A stretch of DNA of 64,000 nt from Paenibacillus albus (GCF_003952225.1 NZ_CP034437.1:5346501-5410500), one strand, 5' to 3'. Positions 1 to 8,404 are shown, counted from the first letter of the stretch. Program-made: numbers and translations. The notes: generated from the sequence alone by a model not told the origin.

Positions 1-858
1 AAGCTGATTCCCCTCGTAGAAGAATCGCTGGTTGAGAAGCTTCAGTGCTCCTTCATAGGAATGAGCAATGTCCGAGAACTGCTTCACCCGCTCGCCTGCG
101 GTAACCGTCGCTTCCAGCTGCAGCTCGGCTGCCAGGGCGTCAATTTCCTTGTAGATCGCTTTACGAACCTGTTCATATTGCATATTCTCCTTCACGAGCA
201 GGCCGATATGCAGCTCACTAATAAAGATCGTCCCTCTACCCTTCTCTTCGAACGATTGGCAAAGACGCTTCTTGAACGCTGCCCGGACGCTTGGCTCCGC
301 TTCTTTCCCCTCGTGCTGCAGCCGAATAAGCGCAACGTTATAGCCATCCCACAGCAGGCCTGCATCCGCCAGCTCATAGTCTTGCAACGGAAGCTGCTCC
401 TCCGAGCTCGTCAATATCGTCTGAATAGCACGCTCCATATCCCATTCCACCCGGTCGTTCTGCCGCTGCTGCAAGCCCATCTCCCGCTCCAAGGAAGATT
501 TTAATTTATGCAAGTACTCGATCAGCTCATCTTCATCGATCGGTTTTAACAGATAGCCGTCAATACTCAGCGCAATTGCCTTCTTCGCATAGTCGAAGTC
601 GGCATATCCGCTAAGAATAAGCACATGAATGGACTTGTCGGACTGTCTTAATTTCTCGATGACTTCAAGGCCGCTCATGCCCGGCATGCGAATATCTACG
701 ATCATCAAGTGAGGCGAATACCGCTCATACTTCTGAAGAGCTTCCTTGCCATTGGCAGCCGTATCCACGACTTGAAAGCCGAGTTCCTCCCAATCAATTA
801 GCGTGCGCAGGCCTTCGCGAATCATCGGTTCATCATCCGTAATGAGTACTTTATACAT
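1..858 (-). CDS. YesN-type response regulator, 3' part outside window
   Basis: Reading leftward from an ATG at 858, 286 codons stay open to the window edge, so the C-terminus is missing. The N-terminal receiver domain (about residues 1-120) starts MYKVLITDDEP and has the phosphoacceptor Asp55 in the IVDIRMPG motif and a conserved Lys in LLKPID. The following region matches the variable linker of YesN-type regulators, which normally end in an AraC helix-turn-helix of about 100 residues; that domain would lie beyond base 1. The start codon overlaps the end of the sensor kinase gene by 8 bases, so the two are translationally coupled. By family it would activate a neighbouring carbohydrate uptake gene set, but the target genes are not in view. 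Confidence 0.92.
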   Translation of the reverse strand, partial: MYKVLITDDEPMIREGLRTLIDWEELGFQVVDTAANGKEALQKYERYSPHLMIVDIRMPGMSGLEVIEKLRQSDKSIHVLILSGYADFDYAKKAIALSIDGYLLKPIDEDELIEYLHKLKSSLEREMGLQQRQNDRVEWDMERAIQTILTSSEEQLPLQDYELADAGLLWDGYNVALIRLQHEGKEAEPSVRAAFKKRLCQSFEEKGRGTIFISELHIGLLVKENMQYEQVRKAIYKEIDALAAELQLEATVTAGERVKQFSDIAHSYEGALKLLNQRFFYEGNQL

Positions 859-2641
859 GAGCATGCTCTCCCCTCGGAATGGTAAATTGCACTCGTGTCC
901 CAATACCTGGCTCGCTCCAAATCACGAGGCCGGATTCACTGCCGTACAACAGCTTCAAACGCATATGCACATTACGAAGTCCAATACGGCTACCGTCAGC
1001 GTCATCCTGATCGTCAAAAGTCTGATTGAGCGCCTGCAGCCTCTCCCGAGTCATCCCCTCGCCGTTATCAATGACTTCAACATGAAGCATGCCGCCTACC
1101 AGCTCCGCGATCACACGGACGATGCCGCCTTCCTCCCGGTTCTCAAGCCCGTGGATCACGGCATTCTCGACTAGCGGCTGAATGATAAGCGGAAGAATCG
1201 GCACTTGTTCCGCAGCTTCATCAATTCGGAGCTCGTATCGCAGCCGATCCTCGTAACGGAATTTCTGGATGTCCAGGTAGCAGCGGACCATCTCGATCTC
1301 TTGGCGAAGAACTACCGTGCGATTGCCTGCCTCGAGGTTTTTGCGCATCATTTTGCCAAGCAGACGGACAACATTGGATATTTCCTTCTCTCCCTTCAGA
1401 TGGGCTTTCATCCGGATGGACTCCAGCGCGTTGAACAGGAAGTGCGGATTAATCTGGCTCGCCATCATCTTGAACTTGATCTCATTCTGCCTCGACTGAA
1501 TCTGCGCGTTCTGCTCATGTGATTCCTGCACCTCGACGATCAGCTCATTAATACTGGCTACCATCGAATTGAACTGCCTGGACAGCTGCCCAATCTCATC
1601 CTTGCCGTCAATTTCAAGCGCGACGTCCAGATTGCCAGTGGCAACCTTCGTGATATATTTGCTAAGACGGAACATCCGCTTGGAAAGCATCGTCGCAAAG
1701 CCATAGATGAGTCCAATGGCTACGACAAGGCTGATCGCAATAACCGTGAGCGCGAGAATAATAATTTGATTCGCATCCTTCACGATGCTCTCAATCGAGA
1801 AGACCGATACAATCCGAAGGCCGTTCAAGCTTGACGTCGGGATGAGCGGCTCGATCAGAATTTGCGATGAGCGTCCATCCACGACGGCTTGGAAGCTGCC
1901 GAATTGCTTGTTAATGACTTGCGGATCGAAATTAATGTCGGCGAGCGTCTTTCCGACTCGTCCGGGGCGATTCGCGGAGACGATATGATTCTCATTGTCG
2001 ATAAGCATCGTATCGAACGACTCTTGACCGAGAATCGAATCCAGCATGTGACCGTTTACATTAATGACGAGCACGCCGCTCGTATGGCGATTAATGAAAT
2101 CTATTTTGCGCACGAGGCTCAGATATTTACGATTATCCCGCTCATCTGGGATATAATACCAACCAATCAGCCCGCTGCTGGCTAATGCCTTCTGGTACCA
2201 GCTCGATTGAATAACCGTTTCACTCGGCTGGATGAGCTCCCAATTGTTCAGCAGCGTCGTATTGTGAACATAGAGACGAATATTGGAAATCTCTTTGTAC
2301 AGCCTGATGTAATCCTTAATGTCCGGATAATCTCGATAGGCCTTTACAACATCGTAAACGGTTTCATATTGATTGTTAGCAAGCCCTTCCAGCCTGCTGT
2401 CGAAAGTCATCCGGTACGCAATATCCGTGGAGACGTTGATGACCTCGCTCGTACGTTTCTTCACTCGGTCCACATTCGTCACTGTCTGCTCTTGCGCATT
2501 CTGCAGCGCCATATGCCGCAGCTCGCTCGTCAAGAAAACCCCGACAATCATCACCGGTACGAATACGACGACGATGCAGGACAGAATTAGCTTCGTGCGG
2601 AGCTTTAAATCATTCATAAAGCGATTAAAAAATTGGAACAA
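851..2641 (-). CDS. YesM-type sensor histidine kinase
   Basis: A 596-residue membrane kinase. A membrane segment near residues 15-37 and a second near 290-315 enclose an extracytoplasmic Cache-like sensor region; a HAMP linker follows, then the His_kinase domain with its phosphoacceptor in INPHFLFNALE at about residue 400, and a HATPase_c domain with N (LVENAVIHG) and G (DNGEGM, IGLRNV) boxes. The start is a TTG at 2641 preceded by GGAAGGG and GTGAGG; the first in-frame ATG, eight codons later, has no ribosome site. Family members sense extracellular sugars and phosphorylate the YesN regulator encoded directly downstream. A perfect cre box lies 55 bases upstream, suggesting CcpA control. Confidence 0.93.
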   Translation of the reverse strand: MFQFFNRFMNDLKLRTKLILSCIVVVFVPVMIVGVFLTSELRHMALQNAQEQTVTNVDRVKKRTSEVINVSTDIAYRMTFDSRLEGLANNQYETVYDVVKAYRDYPDIKDYIRLYKEISNIRLYVHNTTLLNNWELIQPSETVIQSSWYQKALASSGLIGWYYIPDERDNRKYLSLVRKIDFINRHTSGVLVINVNGHMLDSILGQESFDTMLIDNENHIVSANRPGRVGKTLADINFDPQVINKQFGSFQAVVDGRSSQILIEPLIPTSSLNGLRIVSVFSIESIVKDANQIIILALTVIAISLVVAIGLIYGFATMLSKRMFRLSKYITKVATGNLDVALEIDGKDEIGQLSRQFNSMVASINELIVEVQESHEQNAQIQSRQNEIKFKMMASQINPHFLFNALESIRMKAHLKGEKEISNVVRLLGKMMRKNLEAGNRTVVLRQEIEMVRCYLDIQKFRYEDRLRYELRIDEAAEQVPILPLIIQPLVENAVIHGLENREEGGIVRVIAELVGGMLHVEVIDNGEGMTRERLQALNQTFDDQDDADGSRIGLRNVHMRLKLLYGSESGLVIWSEPGIGTRVQFTIPRGEHAHV

Positions 2642-2695
2642 GGCCTCACGTTCCCTTCCTCAAACTTGAAATGAAGCGATATTTCGACCAAATAT

Positions 2696-2709
2696 TGGAA
2701 GCGTTTTCA
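2696..2709 (-). promoter_or_regulatory. cre box (CcpA site), perfect consensus
   Basis: Read on the minus strand the sequence is TGAAAACGCTTCCA, which agrees with the TGWAARCGYTWNCW consensus at all 14 positions. It lies 55 bases upstream of the YesM-type kinase start, near where a promoter would be, so repression by CcpA during growth on preferred sugars is the simplest reading. No convincing -35/-10 pair was seen next to it. Confidence 0.7.
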
Positions 2710-2818
2710 ATATAGCCGTCTGAGATACCTATGCTTCATTGTAATTCAATGAGTGTATACTGAACATGTGGTAATTTCAAGTAATTTCATGTCAAAATTA
2801 GTGATTTTACAAACATAC

Positions 2819-2886
2819 AAAAAGCCGCCCCAGTCGTGAAAACGTAGACTTGTTCGTCTCGTTATGCTCAGACTGGTGCGGCTTTA
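2819..2886 (-). terminator. Terminator after relP
   Basis: A 15-bp stem (arms 2821-2835 and 2871-2885, one mismatch) encloses a loop containing a second small hairpin; on the minus strand it is followed by GCTTTTTG. It ends the leftward cls-relP transcript. Confidence 0.7.
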
Positions 2887-2923
2887 TATGAATTCCACTG
2901 CAAAATATGCAGCGTATATGTCG

Positions 2924-3640
2924 TTATTTTAGACTCGGCGCTGGCTGTGGTGCTGGAGGCAGAGCTGGAGCTGGGGACGGAGGCCCCATCGCAAGCGACG
3001 AGGTCTGCTTCGCCTCGACTTGCTCCGTGAAGCGCTGTACTTCTTCCTTGAGGCCTAGCATGCGGCGGTCAAGCACGCCGATCATATCTGCTGTTTCTTT
3101 CAGCTGCTCACGAATAGATTCCGGCATATCGTCATGGAACTGATAATAGATTTTGTGCTCAAGGCTTGCCCAGAAATCCATTGCGATCGTACGGAGCTGG
3201 ATCTCTACACTAACATGCTCGATTCCTTCGGATAGGAATATGGGAATCTCAATAATCATATGCAGGCTCTGATATCCGTTCGGCTTCGGATCCTTGATGT
3301 AATCCTTCACCTCAATAACCTTAACGTCGCTCTGTCTTTGGATCATGTCATATACACGGTATACATCTGTGGTGAATGAGCAGATTACTCGCACGCCGGC
3401 GATATCGCGAATATGGCGAGCCGCGTTCTCTTTGGAGACGTCTACCCCTTTGCGCTGCAGCTTCTCCACGATGCTCTCCGGCGACTTGATCCGTGTTTTC
3501 ACATGTTCAATTGGATTATAATTATGTACGAATTGCAGCTCTTCATTCAGAATCGTCAGCTTCGTATTAATCTCATCGAGTGCAAATTTGTAGCTCATCA
3601 GCATTTTGGCCCATTCCATCACCATTTGCTTGTCCATCAT
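2924..3640 (-). CDS. relP: Small alarmone synthetase, RelP/SasA (YwaC) type
   Basis: A 238-residue synthetase-only (p)ppGpp synthase, which transfers pyrophosphate from ATP to GDP or GTP. The RelA/SpoT synthetase motifs are present in order: RIKSPESIVEKL, RDIAGVRVIC, KPNGYQSLH, EIQLRT and FWASLEHKIYY. Overall the sequence resembles B. subtilis YwaC more than YjbM. No HD hydrolase, TGS or ACT domain is present, as expected for a small synthetase. The last 25 or so residues are a proline/alanine-rich tail (PPSPAPALPP), not typical of the family. It starts at ATG 3640 (a second ATG follows directly) after AGGAG and sits 25 bases downstream of cls, apparently in one operon, which hints at a link with envelope stress. 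Confidence 0.93.
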   Translation of the reverse strand: MMDKQMVMEWAKMLMSYKFALDEINTKLTILNEELQFVHNYNPIEHVKTRIKSPESIVEKLQRKGVDVSKENAARHIRDIAGVRVICSFTTDVYRVYDMIQRQSDVKVIEVKDYIKDPKPNGYQSLHMIIEIPIFLSEGIEHVSVEIQLRTIAMDFWASLEHKIYYQFHDDMPESIREQLKETADMIGVLDRRMLGLKEEVQRFTEQVEAKQTSSLAMGPPSPAPALPPAPQPAPSLK

Positions 3641-3665
3641 AATCGTTCACTCCTGCCTGATTTAC

Positions 3666-5114
3666 TTAGAGTATTGGTGAGAGCAGCCGTACGCAGGATT
3701 CCTTGAATCGCTGAAACGTCGACCGCTTCTGATAAGCTTCGTAGGTAAGCTCTCGGCTCACTTTCATGTCATCTTCGAATATACGCTGCAGCTTGCATGC
3801 GGTTTCCGTATCGTACAATATCGCGTTGACCTCGAAATTCAGCTTGAAGCTGCGGATGTCGACATTGGCCGTGCCGACGGAGGCGACCTGACCGTCAACG
3901 ACGATCATTTTGGCATGCAGGAAACCTTTCTCATACAGATAGCACTTCATCCCCTCTTCGAGCAGTTCTCCGAGATAGGAGTAGGACGCGAGATAGACCA
4001 TTTTGTGGTCGGGCTTGCTCGGGAGCATGATGCGCACGTCTTTGCCAGAGAGCACTGCCATCTTCAGAGCGGTCAGCAAGCTTTCATCCGGGATAAAATA
4101 AGGCGTCTGGATATAGACCGTTTCCTTCGCGGAATTGATCATCTTAATATAGGCATTCTTGATCTGCTCGAGCGATTGATTCGGACCGCTGGAAACAATC
4201 TGCACGCCAGCTTTGCCGGTATCTCCTGCGGGCGGGAACAGAGCAAGCACTTCTCTGCCAATTGGCTCTACGGCGGCGAGATTCCAATCCATCATGAAAT
4301 GCGCCTGCATTTGGGATACCGCATAGCCGGTAATGCGTAGATGCGAATCTCGCCAAAAGCCGTATCGCTTGTTAAGGCCGAGGTACTCGTCGCCCACGTT
4401 GATGCCGCCGATGTAACCGATCTGGCCATCGATGATCGCAAGCTTCCGATGGTTGCGGTAATTCACGCGAATGTTCAGGTACGGAATCTTCGACGGGAAG
4501 AAGTAGGCAACCTCGCCTCCCACGTCCTTCAAGCGGCGGAAGAAATGCCGCGGCAGATGCGAGCTTCCAATATCATCGACAAGGAAGCGCACCTTGACGC
4601 CTTGCTTGGCTTTGCTGATAAGAGCATCCAGCAGCCTGTTGCCGAGTGAGTCATTCGACACAATGTAATACATCAGATGGATATGATTGCTTGCGCGTTC
4701 GATATCGTCGAAGAGCGAGTCGAATTTGGAGTTGCCATCGGTGAAGATATCCACCTTGTTGTTCTGCGTATACAGCGCGAAGCCGCTTGTGAGATTCATG
4801 TAGATCAGGTCCGCGTGATTAGCTGCGGCCTCGTCATTGAACACGACGCGGTGATCGCGGAACTCTCGCCGCTGGTTCTCGATGAGCGAGGCCATCGTCT
4901 CGCGCGTGCGTTTGTTCAGCTTGTACAGCTTCTTCTTGCTGAGGTTCTGACCGAAAACGAGGTACACGACGAACCCCACCGCCGGCAGAAATAAGAGTAC
5001 CATGAGCCACGCCCACGTCACTCCAACATTCCGCCGCTCCATAAACATAACCACAATCGCCAGCGGTATATTCACGATCGTCAATATCGTTAAAAAATTC
5101 AAATTAATAGCCAC
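3666..5114 (-). CDS. cls: Cardiolipin synthase
   Basis: A 482-residue phospholipase D-superfamily enzyme that joins two phosphatidylglycerol molecules into cardiolipin at the membrane. Two N-terminal membrane helices (about residues 5-25 and 35-55) precede two PLD domains with HxKxxxxD motifs, HRKLAIIDG and HAKMIVVDG, each followed by the usual Gly/Asn-rich stretch (GYIGGINVGDEY; SVGTANVDIRS). The start is taken as the GTG at 5114 because GGGGGAAG stands just upstream; an in-frame ATG further out at 5183 would add 23 residues that do not look like a cardiolipin synthase N-terminus. It is the first gene of a two-gene operon with relP. Confidence 0.93.
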   Translation of the reverse strand: MAINLNFLTILTIVNIPLAIVVMFMERRNVGVTWAWLMVLLFLPAVGFVVYLVFGQNLSKKKLYKLNKRTRETMASLIENQRREFRDHRVVFNDEAAANHADLIYMNLTSGFALYTQNNKVDIFTDGNSKFDSLFDDIERASNHIHLMYYIVSNDSLGNRLLDALISKAKQGVKVRFLVDDIGSSHLPRHFFRRLKDVGGEVAYFFPSKIPYLNIRVNYRNHRKLAIIDGQIGYIGGINVGDEYLGLNKRYGFWRDSHLRITGYAVSQMQAHFMMDWNLAAVEPIGREVLALFPPAGDTGKAGVQIVSSGPNQSLEQIKNAYIKMINSAKETVYIQTPYFIPDESLLTALKMAVLSGKDVRIMLPSKPDHKMVYLASYSYLGELLEEGMKCYLYEKGFLHAKMIVVDGQVASVGTANVDIRSFKLNFEVNAILYDTETACKLQRIFEDDMKVSRELTYEAYQKRSTFQRFKESCVRLLSPIL

Positions 5115-5153
5115 GCTGCTTCCCCCAAGACGCCTGATGGTGCATTCCACTCC

Positions 5154-5183
5154 AGTATAAACCATTTGGGGGATGGGGTACAA
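5154..5183 (-). promoter_or_regulatory. Sigma-A promoter for cls-relP
   Basis: On the minus strand TTGTAC (5178-5183) and TATACT (5154-5159) are separated by 18 bases, placing the transcript start about 30 bases before the GTG codon of cls. The pair is a reasonable but not perfect match to the vegetative consensus. Confidence 0.5.
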
Positions 5184-5226
5184 AGTTGGAGTGGGACTAA
5201 AGGAAGATGTAGCTGGTTTGATGGAC

Positions 5227-5592
5227 CTCTTTCGCCGATTTGGCCGTTTCTCCGCTAATGTAGATCCCCTAGGGATTCTCTTTCACCAATTCGGCTGCTT
5301 TTCCACTAATGTAGATCCCTCAGGGATGCTCTTTCACCAATTCGGCTGCTTTTCCGCTAATGTAGATCCCTCAGGGATGCTCTTTCACCAATTCGGCTGC
5401 TTTTCCACTAATGTAGATCCCTCAGGGATGCTCTTTCACCAATTCGGCTGCTTTTCCACTAATGTAGATCCCTCAGGGATGCTCTTTTGCCAATTTGACT
5501 GCTTTTACACTAATGTAGATCCCTCAGGGATGCTCTTTCGCCAATTTGACTGCTTTTACACTAATGTAGATCCCTCAGGGATGCTCTTTCGC
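5227..5592. repeat. Tandem array 1: seven 51-bp units
   Basis: Seven head-to-tail copies start at 5227, 5278, 5329, 5380, 5431, 5482 and 5533, all exactly 51 bases long, followed by a 9-base fragment of an eighth. Each unit starts CTCTTTC and contains CTAATGTAGATCCC and CAGGGAT. Units 2-5 are almost identical; unit 1 is the most divergent and units 6-7 share several substitutions. As 51 is divisible by three, open frames cross the array on both strands, giving 17-residue peptide repeats; these are probably by-products. The array fills the space between the cls promoter and the DUF559-like gene and overlaps that gene's last codons. Confidence 0.95.
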
Positions 5593-6266
5593 AAACTGTT
5601 ACTCCAATTGGAAGATGAGAATCTGTACCTCATACTCCTTCCCTTAACTGAAGTCTCAGGGCTCAATATCCCCCTCTTAACCAGTGACTTCAGCCCTTCA
5701 TATACTCTCCTTTTACTTATACCCAGCTCCTCCGCAGCGACCCTCGGAGTAATCTCGCCCCAGTGCTGCTGCATCAAGTGGAGTAATGCACGTTCGTAGA
5801 CATCTAGGTTAGTTTCAAGTCCCCGCGTGATGCCACCCCACTTTGCGAGAGCCATGAGCAAGGTTTGCTGACAACGGCGAGGCTTCTCCGAGATATCGTC
5901 GTAAGCAAAACGGAGCAGATGCCAGCCGTCGATGAGGAGGTGATTTTGGCGCTGGAGGTCATCCGCGAAACGCCACCTGCTGACATCCCGCCAGTGTGGG
6001 CCAAAGCCGTCGATTTCGATTAGCAACCGATATGGCAATGGGGGCATATATGCAAAATCTGCAAAGCGTGCCCCTCCCTTCAAATCCTGCAGCTCGTACT
6101 CAGGATGCAAAAAATCCAGAATGCCGACCGCTGGCCACCAAACGCTTTTAAGGAAGAGCTTCTCCGCTTGATCAGCCTCTAGTAGACGCCGCTTACGCTC
6201 CTCACTGCTGCTTTTCACAGCGAATTCCATCATCTGTGTATATGCAAGCTCAAACCCACTATCCAT
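5556..6266 (-). CDS. DUF559-like (Vsr/PD-(D/E)XK-type) protein with C-terminal winged helix
   Basis: A 236-residue protein. Residues about 40-140 resemble the DUF559/Vsr-like endonuclease fold: a hydrophobic strand LLIEIDGFGPHW carrying acidic residues and His, a following Asp (WRFADDLQRQN), and a late strand GWHLLRFAYDD. Residues about 150-215 look like a winged helix (AAEELGISKRRVYEGLKSL). A nucleic-acid role is therefore likely, but no substrate is known. GGAGG lies seven bases before the ATG at 6266, making it a better start than the ATG six bases earlier. The last residues, SIPEGSTLV, are encoded by tandem-array unit 7 and the gene stops at a TAA found only in units 6 and 7, so the tail has been replaced or extended by repeat DNA. 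Confidence 0.75.
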   Translation of the reverse strand: MDSGFELAYTQMMEFAVKSSSEERKRRLLEADQAEKLFLKSVWWPAVGILDFLHPEYELQDLKGGARFADFAYMPPLPYRLLIEIDGFGPHWRDVSRWRFADDLQRQNHLLIDGWHLLRFAYDDISEKPRRCQQTLLMALAKWGGITRGLETNLDVYERALLHLMQQHWGEITPRVAAEELGISKRRVYEGLKSLVKRGILSPETSVKGRSMRYRFSSSNWSNSLRKSIPEGSTLV

Positions 6267-6291
6267 CCTCATACCTCCGGAAAATAAAATA

Positions 6292-6326
6292 AGGCTGCCT
6301 GCCCGGATGATCCGGACAAACAGCCT
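6292..6326 (-). terminator. Terminator-like hairpin just upstream of the DUF559-like gene
   Basis: The minus strand reads AGGCTG, an internal loop, CCGGAT-C-ATCCGG, then CAGCCT, followed by TTATTTTATTTT. The GGAGG ribosome site of the downstream gene follows at 6274-6278. It may end transcription arriving from the right or act as an attenuator for the DUF559-like gene, because the CCGGA at the ribosome site could pair with TCCGG in the hairpin. The choice between these is inference. Confidence 0.5.
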
Positions 6327-6579
6327 GTGCTTCAGGACTAATTAGTTAGTTGGTGTAAATTGTTACTTCGACTATTATAACCCATGAGTTGGTGAGCGAG
6401 CTAGTATTAGTTAGTTTGTAGCAAGTAGGTGCGGTAGTTCCGGGGTTCCAGGGGTTCCGGCTTTTACGAATGATGCAGATGCGGTTTTACAGCCGATTGC
6501 AATCGCTTTCGAACTGGTTTGTCCCCCGCCTATATAGTAATATATAAGCAAATTCTTTTTGCAAAGGGGAACGCTCACT
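6327..6579. other. Intergenic space between divergent genes
   Basis: This stretch lies between the leftward DUF559-like gene and the rightward DUF2277 gene. It holds no convincing reading frame or RNA gene. It must contain the DUF2277 promoter, but no clear -35/-10 pair stands out; the run TATATAGTAATATATAAG near 6531-6549 is AT-rich and could supply a -10. The ribosome site AAAGGGGA lies at 6563-6570. Confidence 0.4.
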
Positions 6580-6855
6580 ATGTGCCGCAATATTAAGACG
6601 TTGTATAATTTCGACCCGCCTGCAACCGAGGATGAGATCCACGCTGCAGCGCTGCAATTTGTGCGCAAGCTGTCCGGATTCAATACGCCTTCGAAGGCGA
6701 ACGAAGCTGTCTTCCATGCAGCCATTGAAGACGTGACCGCCGTCGCCAAAAAGCTGCTCGACTCCCTTGTCACGAACGCCGAGCCGCGCAATCGCGAGGT
6801 CGAGATCGTCCGTGCCCGCGCGAGAAACATTAAACGCTTCGGACCGAAGCTATAA
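6580..6855 (+). CDS. DUF2277 family protein
   Basis: A 91-residue protein beginning MCRNIKTLYNFDPPAT, the characteristic start of the DUF2277 family, and continuing with ALQFVRKLSGFNTPSKANE, which is also family-typical. The start at 6580 is chosen because the family begins with this Met-Cys and AAAGGGGA precedes it; an upstream in-frame codon would add residues foreign to the family. It appears to be a single gene with a bidirectional terminator behind it. The function of the family is unknown; size and charged composition suggest a cytosolic protein. Confidence 0.88.
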   Translation: MCRNIKTLYNFDPPATEDEIHAAALQFVRKLSGFNTPSKANEAVFHAAIEDVTAVAKKLLDSLVTNAEPRNREVEIVRARARNIKRFGPKL

Positions 6856-6857
6856 GG

Positions 6858-6907
6858 AAGAGGCTGTCCATCGCCGGCTTAAATGCCAAAACGACGGACA
6901 GCCTCTT
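6858..6907. terminator. Bidirectional terminator between DUF2277 gene and lutR
   Basis: A perfect 12-bp stem, AAGAGGCTGTCC (6858-6869) with GGACAGCCTCTT (6896-6907), followed by ATTTTG on the plus strand. It lies between convergent genes and can serve both. Confidence 0.7.
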
Positions 6908-6927
6908 ATTTTGCCGAACACTAGCTG

Positions 6928-7641
6928 CTACTTCTGCAACACCTTTAGCAAATTGCTCACCACATGCTCGAGATGCGCCTTCATCCGCTCGCCGGCAAGA
7001 GCCGCATCACGGCTCTCGATCGCCTCGAAAATAGCGAGATGCTCGCGATACAGCCGCTCGGCCACGGAGCGGTTCGCATAAATCTCAACGCGGCGAATTT
7101 CGCGGATTGCGAGCTCGAGCTGGCCTATGATGGATTCAAACAGCCGCAGCATAATCGAATTATGAGTCGCCTCGGCGAGCGTCTTATGAAAGAGCAGATC
7201 GGTCCGCTCCCCTTCCGCATCGTCGCCGATGGACGTTTCCATCTCTGAAACGATGGTGCGAAGCGCCGCAATATCCGTGTCCGACGCTTTCGCCGCAGCG
7301 ATTGAAGCATTCGAAACCTCAAGCGATTGCCTCGCCTCAAGCAGCTCCAGCAGCGTTTCGCGATTCATCCGCAGCGATACAAGCTCAGGAAGCTCTACCT
7401 CCACAGGAGCGCTGTTAATGACCGTACAACCTCCGCCCTGACGAATCTCGATGTAGCCCATCGCCTTCAAAGCGCTCAGCGCCTCGCGCATCGTCGAACG
7501 CCCGACACCGAATTGCTCGCTCATCTCCTTCGTCGAGGGCAGCTTGTCGCCGACCTTCAGCTTGCCGTCCACGATGAGCCGCTTGATCTGCTCCGCAATC
7601 TCTTCATAGTGATTCCGTTTCGAAAGCTTCGTAATTTCCAT
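6928..7641 (-). CDS. lutR: GntR/FadR-type regulator, probable LutR
   Basis: A 237-residue regulator with an N-terminal GntR winged helix (about residues 10-75, containing KLPSTKEMSEQFGVGRSTM and the wing EIRQGGGCTV) and an all-helical FCD effector domain (about 90-230) with the metal/ligand-type His and Asp residues of the FadR group. It lies directly downstream of lutC on the same strand with about 30 bases between. By family and position it would repress the lactate operon and be released by L-lactate; this is inferred. A 19-bp palindrome over the lutA promoter is the likely operator. Confidence 0.8.
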   Translation of the reverse strand: MEITKLSKRNHYEEIAEQIKRLIVDGKLKVGDKLPSTKEMSEQFGVGRSTMREALSALKAMGYIEIRQGGGCTVINSAPVEVELPELVSLRMNRETLLELLEARQSLEVSNASIAAAKASDTDIAALRTIVSEMETSIGDDAEGERTDLLFHKTLAEATHNSIMLRLFESIIGQLELAIREIRRVEIYANRSVAERLYREHLAIFEAIESRDAALAGERMKAHLEHVVSNLLKVLQK

Positions 7642-7672
7642 CTGCGACTAATCCCTTCTTTTGCCTCGTAAG

Positions 7673-8404
7673 CTACCCCACAATGATCGCATACACAACG
7701 CCAGGGCCGTGTACGCCGATGGTCAGATCGTTCTCAATGTCGGCCGAACGGCTCGGTCCCGATATGAAATGAATGCCTGCCGGCAGCTGCTCGCGCCCAG
7801 CCTCGTCAAACTTCACCAGCACTTCGCCAAGCCGCGTGCGCAAACGCTCGATCGGAATAATCGCCATGAGCACAGTCGGCAGCAAGCTGACGGAACGGCC
7901 TTTATCCTTTGATGATAACACGGTCATCGATCCCGTGTAAGCCGCTGCGTAATCGACAACTACGACGCCGAAGTCCGCTTCCGCCGCACGCGCCTTCCAT
8001 TGCTCCTCCGGATCACTGTTCCACACCGACACAGCAGCCTCTGGAAGTGCGGACTCCAGGTCCATCTCCGCGAGCTCGGGTTGATTTTGACGAATGATAT
8101 ACTTGGCGCTCAGCTCCGCAGCCTTATTCACCACAAACTGCTTCGCTTCCTCCATGCTGCCAAGCCGCAGCGAGTGCCCGCCGGCCGCGCGGAAGTTCTC
8201 CATAAACTTCTCCGCCCGCTCATCTACCGGCCACTCGAACTCTCGCCAGAACTCAGGCGCCCCGCGAAAAGGATGCGCAGGTGCTCCCACCGACCTCGCC
8301 CTCCCAAGCTTGCTTGAGATCCCGTTAATGAAGCTGACCTGCTTTTCCTTCGACTTTGCCGTCTGTTCCGCAAGCCACTGCTGATGCGCTTCCTTATTAG
8401 CCAT
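7673..8404 (-). CDS. lutC: Lactate utilization protein LutC
   Basis: A 243-residue LUD-domain protein, the third subunit of the LutABC complex that oxidises L-lactate to pyruvate in the cytosol. LutC-like features include the N-terminal segment with AHPFRGAPEFW, the stretch VVDYAAAYTGSMTV and the C-terminal end ISGPSRSADIENDLTIGVHGPG. It starts at the ATG at 8404, inside the last codons of lutB (8-base overlap, ATGGCTAA), with a G-run ribosome site about ten bases upstream; an earlier in-frame ATG at 8443 would overlap lutB further and adds an atypical leader. Confidence 0.92.
   Translation of the reverse strand: MANKEAHQQWLAEQTAKSKEKQVSFINGISSKLGRARSVGAPAHPFRGAPEFWREFEWPVDERAEKFMENFRAAGGHSLRLGSMEEAKQFVVNKAAELSAKYIIRQNQPELAEMDLESALPEAAVSVWNSDPEEQWKARAAEADFGVVVVDYAAAYTGSMTVLSSKDKGRSVSLLPTVLMAIIPIERLRTRLGEVLVKFDEAGREQLPAGIHFISGPSRSADIENDLTIGVHGPGVVYAIIVG

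Noticed and set aside
5227-5592. CRISPR array
   Set aside because: Units are directly head-to-tail without unique spacers, and no cas genes occur in the window.
5173-5799. Open frame on the plus strand crossing tandem array 1 (208 codons of 17-residue repeats)
   Set aside because: It owes its length to a repeat period divisible by three, lies antisense to the DUF559-like gene over its second half, and has no ribosome site.
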